From the NCBI GenBank assembly GCA_948528155.1, contig CAOSZT010000114.1, positions 1 to 6,931 on the forward strand: DNA of 6,931 nt. Reading direction: 5' to 3'. This document shows, one piece after another, positions 1 to 5,241 of this stretch. Position numbers and translations under genes: made by a program. How positions within the stretch are numbered: position 1 is the first letter of the stretch; the number at the start of each line of letters is the position of its first letter. The stretch comes from an uncultured Clostridia bacterium (GTDB lineage Bacteria; Bacillota; Clostridia; TANB77; CAG-508). The notes below the pieces were generated by a model. The model was not told the origin of the DNA. It searched no databases and saw nothing but the letters and a program-made list of their open reading frames with translations.

Positions 1-138
1 ATATATTAATCTTTTTACATAATATTTATTATATTCCTATTTTCTTCTTATTATTAAAATACTATATAGTTATATATAACATCATAACTAAAAACAACAA
101 AAGGATATATAAAAAACATATTTTATAAATTAGATAAC

Positions 139-178
139 AAAAATCATTGAAAATACATATATAAATTCAATGATTTTT
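139..178 (-). terminator. Rho-independent-type terminator of gap
   Basis: A perfect 13-bp inverted repeat pairs positions 139-151 with 166-178 around a 14-nt loop. It begins 44 nt downstream of the gap stop codon. On the minus-strand transcript the stem ends in a T-rich run (TTTTTGTT), as expected for an intrinsic terminator. The stem is AT-rich, with G/C pairs only in the TCATTGAA core, which is normal for such a low-GC genome. The plus-strand reading also ends in a run of T, so it may work in both directions. Confidence 0.8.
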
Positions 179-222
179 TAGTTTCTACAAACCTTTTTAT
201 ACTTAACTTATTTTAAGACTAA

Positions 223-1239
223 TTAATTCAATTCAGCAAAATATTTTATAGTTCTAACCATTTGACTTGTATAAGAATTTTCATTGTCATACCAAGCAAC
301 AACTTGAACTTGATATAATCCTTCTTCAATTTTAGTAACCATTGTTTGTGTGCTATCAAACAATGAACCAAATTTCATACCAATTATATCAGAAGAAACT
401 AAAAATTCCTCTGTATAACCAAAAGATTGATTAGCTTTAGCTTTCATAGCAGCATTTATTGACTCTTCTGTTATATCATTACCTTTAACAACAGCTACTA
501 ATATAGTAGTTGAACCAGTTGCAACAGGAACTCTTTGTGCTGAACCAATCAATTTACCATTTAACTCTGGAATTACTAAACCTATAGCTTTTGCAGCACC
601 AGTTGAGTTTGGTACTATATTTATTGCAGCAGCCCTAGCTCTTCTAAAATCACCTTTTCTATGTGGACCATCTAAAAGCATTTGGTCTCCTGTATAAGCA
701 TGAACTGTTGTCATTATTCCTGATTGAATTGGTGCATAATCATTTAATGCTTTTACCATTGGAGCTAAACAGTTAGTTGTACAAGAAGCTGCTGATATAA
801 TAGTATCTTGTGGTGTTAATATATTTTCATTTACACCAAATACTACTGTTGGTATATCTTTTCCAGCTGGTGCAGAAATTACAACTTTTTTAGCACCTGC
901 ATCAATATGAGCTTGTGCTTTATCTTTTGCTGTATAGAATCCTGTACACTCTAAAACAACATCTACATCAAGTTCTTTCCAAGGTAAATTTGATGCTTCT
1001 TTTTCTGCATATATTTTTATTGTTTTTCCATCTACTGTTATTGAATCCTCACCTGCAACTACTGTATCAGCTTTTGCATATGTTCCTTGTGCTGAATCAT
1101 ATTTTAGTAATTGTGCTAACATTGCAGGACCTGTTAAATCATTTATTGCAACAATTTCATATCCTTCTGCTCCAAACATTTGTCTAAATGCTAGACGTCC
1201 TATACGTCCAAAACCATTAATGGCTACTTTTACTGACAT
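223..1239 (-). CDS. gap: Glyceraldehyde-3-phosphate dehydrogenase, type I, NAD-dependent
   Basis: This cytosolic glycolytic enzyme oxidises glyceraldehyde 3-phosphate to 1,3-bisphosphoglycerate with NAD+ and phosphate, and works as a homotetramer. The 338-residue product has the usual family length. The Rossmann N-terminus reads INGFGRIGR (residues 7-15). Asp34 in AINDLT is the residue that favours NAD+ over NADP+. The active site is SCTTNC with catalytic Cys153, and the partner His180 lies in TVHAYTGDQ. The catalytic domain carries RRARAAAINIVPNSTGAAKA (199-218), and WYDNENSY (317-324) is near the C-terminus. The reading frame stays open upstream to an ATG at 1314, but the start at 1239 is chosen because AGGAGG lies 7 nt before it and homology begins with MSVKVAINGFG. 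The predicted transcription start is at about 1312, so the upstream residues would be untranslated leader. The gene has its own promoter and terminator, and no pgk or tpi is visible beside it. A biosynthetic (gluconeogenic) role cannot be excluded from sequence alone. Confidence 0.98.
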   Translation of the reverse strand: MSVKVAINGFGRIGRLAFRQMFGAEGYEIVAINDLTGPAMLAQLLKYDSAQGTYAKADTVVAGEDSITVDGKTIKIYAEKEASNLPWKELDVDVVLECTGFYTAKDKAQAHIDAGAKKVVISAPAGKDIPTVVFGVNENILTPQDTIISAASCTTNCLAPMVKALNDYAPIQSGIMTTVHAYTGDQMLLDGPHRKGDFRRARAAAINIVPNSTGAAKAIGLVIPELNGKLIGSAQRVPVATGSTTILVAVVKGNDITEESINAAMKAKANQSFGYTEEFLVSSDIIGMKFGSLFDSTQTMVTKIEEGLYQVQVVAWYDNENSYTSQMVRTIKYFAELN

Positions 1240-1246
1240 AATTTTT

Positions 1247-1254
1247 CCTCCTTT
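1247..1254 (-). promoter_or_regulatory. Strong Shine-Dalgarno site fixing the gap start
   Basis: The minus strand reads AAAGGAGG here, a near-perfect match to the 16S rRNA 3' end. The spacer is 7 nt before the ATG at 1239. It decides between this start and the in-frame ATG codons further upstream (1314 and about 1290), which have no comparable site. A small palindrome, CTTTAATTAAAG (1251-1262), overlaps its upstream edge, but its stem is too short to argue for regulation. Confidence 0.9.
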
Positions 1255-1318
1255 AATTAAAGACTTTTGTCTTCTATTCCTTTTTTTCATTATTGCCAAG
1301 TTTTTATTAGTCAATACA

Positions 1319-1347
1319 ATTCTATATCAAAAAAGAATACTTTTCAA
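1319..1347 (-). promoter_or_regulatory. Predicted sigma-A-type promoter of gap
   Basis: On the minus strand, TTGAAA (1347-1342, 5 of 6 to the -35 consensus) is followed after exactly 17 nt by TAGAAT (1324-1319, 5 of 6 to the -10 consensus). Transcription would start near 1312 and give a leader of about 72 nt before the gap ATG. The element is embedded in the terminator hairpin of the preceding gene: the -35 box covers the loop and part of both stem arms. Promoter-like matches are common by chance in AT-rich DNA, but position, spacing and strand all fit. Confidence 0.6.
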
Positions 1348-1358
1348 GTATTCTTTTT
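1330..1358 (-). terminator. Hairpin terminator downstream of hsdS
   Basis: A perfect 13-bp inverted repeat pairs 1330-1342 with 1346-1358 around a 3-nt loop. On the minus-strand transcript the stem core is GAATACTT/AAGTATTC and the stem runs into TTTTTTGATA, a typical intrinsic terminator. It lies 158 nt after the hsdS stop codon, with no gene between, and would insulate gap from transcription coming from hsdS and the pil operon. A run of T also follows on the plus strand, so bidirectional action is possible. Confidence 0.8.
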
Positions 1359-1516
1359 AATTTTTGTAAAAAATATGTTACTAAATAATACTATTTTATT
1401 GTTTCAGCAGTTAATTTATTTGCAAACCATTATCCAGTAACAAAAATATATTATAGATATTTTGCTGATATAAATTAGTACTATATGTTAAGATTTTATA
1501 TTGATTTATATTTTAA

Positions 1517-2617
1517 CTACTCTAAGTAAGTCAGTTTATCAAATGTTAATAATTTATTTCTATAATATTCATATTGCTTTTGCCTTGTTTCTATTTCAGC
1601 TGGTAACCCTTCTGATATACTATTTATTAAATTATATAGTTTATCTAATCTATTTACTATTTTAGATTGTTCATCTAATGTAGGTATATATAATTTAACA
1701 TTATTTAAGACCTTTTGTGTTAAACTAGGAACACCACTCGCTACATTCAATTTTTCTAAGTGTTCACATTCTAAACAATAATAAATATACTTTGGTATTG
1801 CAAGCTCTGTATTTATTTCTGTATAAAAAATAGTATCTACATTCCAAAATGGGGTTTCAACATAATATAATTTATTTATAGAACCCTTTCTTGGTATCAA
1901 AACACTTGCTTTTTCATAGGCATATTTAGAAGTATACGCTATTATTCCTCCTGAACCATAAACAGGAATATTACCATTTCCATAAGATTTATAATCTTTA
2001 CCATTCTTTATTTTAACTATGTCACTTAATATCGCATTTTTATTATTTTTATTAATAAGTTTATCTCTATAATATTCATATTGTTTTTTTCTAGCCTTCA
2101 ACTCTTTCAAAAGCTCTACTGAAAGAGTTGTTGAAAGAGTTGTGAAATTGTCCAAAATTTGTATAATTTTGCTTTGTATTTCTAATGGTGGTATTGGAAT
2201 AACTAATTCATATATTGCTTTTCTACTCAAACTGGGTATTCCTGCTCCTTGTTGACATTGTTGAAGTATTATCTCTTTACCTTTTAGAAAATGATATAAG
2301 TATCTATAAATAATCTCATCGCTTTCTTTTTTTACAATATAACAATGTGCTCCAGCCCAAAATGGCATTTCCATAAAATTCACATAGCCAGCTGAAGCTC
2401 CACCCTGACTAATTATAATTGTATCTTTATTAGTATTATATTCATACCAATATCCTGATGGGGCTATACCCCCATTTATAACAGGATATTCAGCATTATC
2501 TAATAATTTACTTTTATTCAGTTGAGTTCCTGTATTTATTGAACAGACATTATCTAGTGTATAATATTTAATTCCATTAGGACACAATTTTTCTATCAGT
2601 TCATCTAACTTATTCAT
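1517..2617 (-). CDS. hsdS: Type I restriction-modification specificity subunit (HsdS), solitary
   Basis: HsdS supplies DNA sequence recognition to the type I complex. Each of its two target-recognition domains (TRDs) reads one half of a split site, while HsdM methylates adenine and HsdR cleaves. The 366-residue product shows the pseudo-symmetric layout: TRD1 about 1-140, first conserved helix region about 141-190, TRD2 about 195-310, second conserved region about 311-360. The halves match at a 169-residue offset: GIPSL (126) with GVPSL (295), QSKI (148) with QSKI (317), KQYEYYRDKL with KQYEYYRNKL. The start at 2617 has GAGG 7 nt upstream. The gene begins 149 nt after pilC, with no clear terminator between, so read-through from the pil operon is possible. 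No hsdM or hsdR lies within the window. DNA repeats inside the gene (12-bp tandem and 18-bp direct) suggest that specificity can vary. It could be an isolated cassette serving an HsdM elsewhere, or a relic. The target sequence cannot be predicted here. Confidence 0.93.
   Translation of the reverse strand: MNKLDELIEKLCPNGIKYYTLDNVCSINTGTQLNKSKLLDNAEYPVINGGIAPSGYWYEYNTNKDTIIISQGGASAGYVNFMEMPFWAGAHCYIVKKESDEIIYRYLYHFLKGKEIILQQCQQGAGIPSLSRKAIYELVIPIPPLEIQSKIIQILDNFTTLSTTLSVELLKELKARKKQYEYYRDKLINKNNKNAILSDIVKIKNGKDYKSYGNGNIPVYGSGGIIAYTSKYAYEKASVLIPRKGSINKLYYVETPFWNVDTIFYTEINTELAIPKYIYYCLECEHLEKLNVASGVPSLTQKVLNNVKLYIPTLDEQSKIVNRLDKLYNLINSISEGLPAEIETRQKQYEYYRNKLLTFDKLTYLE
1559..1576 (-). repeat. 18-bp direct repeat in hsdS, copy B (C-terminal conserved region)
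   Basis: The plus strand reads TCTATAATATTCATATTG, identical to positions 2066-2083. It encodes the QYEYYR motif of the second conserved helix of HsdS. The two copies are 507 bp apart, a multiple of three. Identity at DNA level, not just protein level, makes the pair a possible substrate for recombination. Confidence 0.9.
2066..2083 (-). repeat. 18-bp direct repeat in hsdS, copy A (central conserved region)
   Basis: This is the partner of 1559-1576, perfectly identical over 18 bp, and encodes QYEYYR of the central conserved helix between TRD1 and TRD2. Outside the 18 bp the similarity falls off, with differing codons for the flanking RDKLI versus RNKLL. Confidence 0.9.
2099..2130. repeat. 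11-bp inverted repeat within hsdS
   Basis: CAACTCTTTCA (2099-2109) is the exact reverse complement of TGAAAGAGTTG (2120-2130), with a 10-nt loop. A second copy of TGAAAGAGTTG lies at 2132-2142, so either copy could form the hairpin. The stem sits in the central spacer-coding region. It may only reflect Leu/Glu/Lys/Thr/Ser codon composition, or it may promote slippage of the neighbouring tandem repeat. Confidence 0.75.
2120..2143 (-). repeat. 12-bp tandem duplication in the hsdS spacer region (TTLS x2)
   Basis: The 12-bp unit TGAAAGAGTTGT (plus strand) occurs twice, back to back and without mismatch (2120-2131, 2132-2143). On the coding strand it gives the tetrapeptide TTLS twice (residues 159-166), directly after LDNF and before the central ARKKQYEYYR helix. 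In EcoR124I-type HsdS proteins the same site carries 12-bp TAEL repeats, whose copy number sets the spacing between the two half-sites. Gain or loss of one unit here would keep the frame and alter the helix by four residues. Confidence 0.9.
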
Positions 2618-2656
2618 TATTCTACCTCTATCTCTACAATAATTTTAACTCTTTCC

Positions 2657-2722
2657 CTATTTCCAATTTATCAAATAAGAAATCCTATAATCTATCAATT
2701 CTTCCCCCTTTTGTTGTTTCAT
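2657..2722 (-). other. 21-codon micro-ORF with prepilin-leader-like start, possible pilin gene stump
   Basis: Starting 44 nt after the pilC stop, a short frame opens with MKQQKGEELID and ends at TAG after 21 codons. The class III leader of type IV prepilins has the form MK..KG|FTLIE. Here the basic leader and the Gly before the cleavage site are present, and L, I and an acidic residue sit at +3, +4 and +5, but +1/+2 are EE rather than FT. The hydrophobic pilin helix does not follow. AAGGAG (2742-2737) precedes the ATG at a spacing of 14 nt, longer than ideal. A pilin gene often follows pilC in such operons, so this may be the truncated 5' end of one. Chance resemblance over so few residues is a real alternative. 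Confidence 0.25.
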
Positions 2723-2766
2723 CTAAATTTAATTATCTCCTTAAAATCTTTAAAATTGATACAACT

Positions 2767-4107
2767 CTATACTCCTGCTGCTGAGAATAAGAATCCTCCC
2801 ATATATACTTGGATACAAGGTGCAAGTACAACTAAAACAAAGAAAATTAGAACACATCCAACTATTAAATATACAACTTCTGGTAAAGTTTTCATAATTT
2901 TTTCTATAATATTGTCAATATCAATTTCCATATAATCTACTAATTTTTTCATCATTTCACTTAAATTAGTTTGCATTCCGATATTTAACATCTCTGTTAC
3001 CATAGGTTTTGGCAATCCTGACTTTTCAAATGGCTCTATCCAAGAATCCCCTATAAGTATATTATTTAAAGAAGTTTCAATAATAGATAACATTACATAA
3101 TTTTCTATAACATTTTTACTAACTTCAATTGCCTCTTGAATTCTCATCCCATTTTCTAAATTTAAAAGCATTGCCTTCATTAATCTTGAAAAATCTAATG
3201 CAAAAATCAATTGTCCAAATATTGGCATTTTATATTTAAAATAATGAAAATTATATTTTCCTTTTGGTGTATTAATATAAAACACTACTGTTGCTATTAT
3301 TACTAAAATAATTGATAATGGTATATACCAATATTTTACAAGATTATTTAATACTCCTTGAAACCATAAAGTTATTGCAGGTAATTGATCTGTTGACCCC
3401 ATTTCTTCATACACATTTTGTATTGCTGGAATTGCAACTATTGTACCCACAATAAGCATTATTATTAATAAAGCAAATTGTACAATATTTGGTATTAATA
3501 TTGATTTTAACTTCTTATTTAATGCTTCTGATGAATCTAAATATTTTACTGCTTGTTCCAATGAGTTTGTTAAAGAGCCTGATAGTTCTCCTACTTTTAT
3601 CATATTTATATAAATAAATGGAAAAATATCAGAATAATATTCCATTGTGGTGTACATATTTTCACCAGCTTCAACACCTGCTAAAATATCTTCAAGTACG
3701 CCTTTAAATGTATAATTTTCTGTACTTTCTAATATTGTTTTTAGTGCATGTATATTATTGAAATTTGCTTTTTTTAGTAAATAAAAATTTTGCGTAAAAA
3801 TAACTAGGTCTCTAGGTGTTACTTTTTCTGTTTTAGATAAGTACATATTTATTTTCTCTATTGTAGTTGAGGTTTTCTTTGTATTTATTTGTGTTGTATT
3901 AACATTACTCATTATTTCTTCAACATCTTTTACATTTTTCTTTACAGTTTTTTTCTTTTTTCCACTATATGATTTTTGTTCTATTGAAATTGGCATTAAA
4001 TCATTATCTTTTAATATTCTTATCAATTTTTGTCTACTAGGTGCTTCAACTTTATTTCTTACAATTAAGCCTGAACTAGTTACTGCTTTATACATATATG
4101 TGGGCAT
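2767..4107 (-). CDS. pilC: Type IV pilus inner-membrane platform protein PilC (GspF family)
   Basis: PilC is the membrane core of the pilus machine; it couples the PilB and PilT hexamers to pilin insertion and removal. The 446-residue product starts with the family's N-terminal segment (MPTYMYKAV, residues 1-9, to about PISIE, 39-43). Two GspF/T2SSF repeats follow, about 98-230 and 300-430. The first has the usual GELSG (173-177); the equivalent place in the second reads GMQTN (377-381), lacking the acidic residue. Three membrane segments are visible at about 205-228, 260-278 and 411-433. Between the N-terminal segment and the first repeat lies a lysine-rich, probably flexible linker (about 45-95), which helps explain the length above the usual roughly 400. 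The start at 4107 has AGGAG 9 nt upstream, and the gene lies 18 nt after pilT, so the two are almost certainly cotranscribed. A GspF of a type II secretion or competence system is the alternative; the adjacent pilT argues for a pilus. Confidence 0.95.
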   Translation of the reverse strand: MPTYMYKAVTSSGLIVRNKVEAPSRQKLIRILKDNDLMPISIEQKSYSGKKKKTVKKNVKDVEEIMSNVNTTQINTKKTSTTIEKINMYLSKTEKVTPRDLVIFTQNFYLLKKANFNNIHALKTILESTENYTFKGVLEDILAGVEAGENMYTTMEYYSDIFPFIYINMIKVGELSGSLTNSLEQAVKYLDSSEALNKKLKSILIPNIVQFALLIIMLIVGTIVAIPAIQNVYEEMGSTDQLPAITLWFQGVLNNLVKYWYIPLSIILVIIATVVFYINTPKGKYNFHYFKYKMPIFGQLIFALDFSRLMKAMLLNLENGMRIQEAIEVSKNVIENYVMLSIIETSLNNILIGDSWIEPFEKSGLPKPMVTEMLNIGMQTNLSEMMKKLVDYMEIDIDNIIEKIMKTLPEVVYLIVGCVLIFFVLVVLAPCIQVYMGGFLFSAAGV

Positions 4108-4125
4108 TTACCTCATCTCCTTTGA

Positions 4126-5226
4126 CTATCTATTAGAATCTCTTCTTATTTTCATTTGCATAATTGTCCTATTTAATATTTCAATATTTTTTTCTTCAAT
4201 TTGAGCCTTTGCTTGGTCTAATGTTATTTTATCTTCTACAAATAATGTTGCTATTGAATTTATTAAACCTATACTTCCTTTATCAGAACTTTGAATTGCA
4301 TCTTCAATCTCTGAAACACTTATTTTATCTTTTCTTATAATACCTGCAACAATATTGTCTACAACCATAACTTCTGGTACTAATATTAGTTTTCCATCTT
4401 TTCCTTTTAATAATCTTTGTGATACAACCAATTTTAATAATGCTGATAATAAATATTTTATACTTGCTTGATCTCTTACCTCATAGAAATTTATCATTCT
4501 GTCAATTGTTTCTGCACAAGACTTTGTATGTAAAGTTCCTATAACTAAATGACCTGATTCTGCCATTTCTATTGCTGCCTCCATTGTTACTTTATCTCTT
4601 ATTTCTCCTATTACTAATATATCACAGTCTTCTCTTAATGAATTTTTTACACCATCACTAAATGTCAAAGAATCTCTTCCTTTACCTATTTCTTTTTGTA
4701 CTATTAAAGATTTTTTTGAATGATGTTTATATTCTACTGGATTTTCTAGTGTTAGTATTTTTTTATTTTGTGATTCATTTATTTCATTTATTAAAGCATT
4801 TAATGTTGTACTTTTTCCTGAGTTGGTCTTTCCTGTTACTAGTATTAATCCTTGTGTTTGATATGTCATTCTTCTTATAATATCTGGTAACCTTAATGAT
4901 TCATAAGGTGGTAAGGTATTTTTTATAAGTCTTAATGTACATAATGGTACATCATCTGATAATGATATATTTACCCTTAAACGTATTCCTTTATACTCAT
5001 ATGATGTATCTAATTTTCTTGTTGTATTAAAAACTTCGTCTTTGTCTACATTTCCTTTTACTAAATAATCATACATTTCATTCATATCTTCATTTGTTAA
5101 AATTTCCATTTCCTCAATTGGAACTAAATCTCTTGCAATTCTTAACATTGGTTTATTTCCTACTATTAAATGTACATCTGATGCATCCTTTTCTATTGCT
5201 ATATCTAAAATTTTATCCATGTTCAT
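4126..5226 (-). CDS. pilT: Type IV pilus retraction-type ATPase PilT
   Basis: PilT is a cytoplasmic hexameric ATPase that docks on PilC and drives pilus disassembly and twitching. The 366-residue product has normal PilT length. It shows the N-terminal ASDVHL (15-20), Walker A GKTNSGKST (132-140), an Asp box TLENPVEY (159-166), Walker B DILVIGEIRD (202-211, Glu208) and a His box GHLVIGTLHT (225-234, His226 and His233). It departs from the usual forms: Walker A reads KTN where PTG is common, the Asp box has Asn162 in place of Asp, and the C-terminal AIRNL.RE retraction motif is represented only by IVAGIIRKD (292-300). It is probably a divergent clostridial PilT, or a paralogue with altered activity. 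The ATG at 5226 has AGGAG 9 nt upstream, and the SD overlaps the pilB stop region (gap 15 nt), which suggests translational coupling. Confidence 0.94.
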   Translation of the reverse strand: MNMDKILDIAIEKDASDVHLIVGNKPMLRIARDLVPIEEMEILTNEDMNEMYDYLVKGNVDKDEVFNTTRKLDTSYEYKGIRLRVNISLSDDVPLCTLRLIKNTLPPYESLRLPDIIRRMTYQTQGLILVTGKTNSGKSTTLNALINEINESQNKKILTLENPVEYKHHSKKSLIVQKEIGKGRDSLTFSDGVKNSLREDCDILVIGEIRDKVTMEAAIEMAESGHLVIGTLHTKSCAETIDRMINFYEVRDQASIKYLLSALLKLVVSQRLLKGKDGKLILVPEVMVVDNIVAGIIRKDKISVSEIEDAIQSSDKGSIGLINSIATLFVEDKITLDQAKAQIEEKNIEILNRTIMQMKIRRDSNR

Positions 5227-5241
5227 AAAACTTCTCTCCTT

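Noticed and set aside
1..138. Palindrome GTTATATATAAC (69-80) and AT-rich DNA as a possible regulatory site or gene start
   Set aside because: Self-complementary A/T runs are expected by chance at this base composition. No promoter pair, Shine-Dalgarno site with a start, or RNA gene could be supported.
915..1187. Open frame on the plus strand inside gap
   Set aside because: It is antisense to a clear GAPDH gene, gives a monotonous Leu/His-rich product, and has no ribosome-binding site. It is a shadow of the real gene.
1251..1273. Two small overlapping hairpins in the gap leader (AAGAC/GTCTT and CTTTAATTAAAG)
   Set aside because: The stems are only 4-5 bp with A/T-rich pairs. They are mutually exclusive and next to the Shine-Dalgarno site, but too weak to claim a switch or riboswitch.
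1240..1314. Longer GAPDH start adding 25 residues (MTNKNLAI...)
   Set aside because: The added residues are basic and unlike any GAPDH. The family N-terminus begins at the ATG at 1239, which has a perfect AGGAGG, and the longer start coincides with the predicted transcription start.
1359..1516. Possible decayed coding fragment between hsdS and its terminator
   Set aside because: Short stretches of the minus strand translate plausibly, but all frames have frequent stops and I recognise no family. It is treated as an AT-rich non-coding trailer.
2694..2720. TTGATA as a -35 box for an hsdS promoter
   Set aside because: No -10 hexamer close to consensus lies 16-18 nt downstream. The best nearby hexamer, TAAAAT near 2647, has no matching -35 box.
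2711..2935. Open frame on the plus strand over the 3' end of pilC
   Set aside because: It is opposite conserved PilC sequence, shows no family features, and its start lies in the AT-rich gap without a Shine-Dalgarno site.
4662..4880. Open frame on the plus strand inside pilT
   Set aside because: It is antisense to the Walker A and Asp-box region of PilT. The Leu/Phe-rich product is typical of the reverse complement of Lys/Glu/Asn codons.
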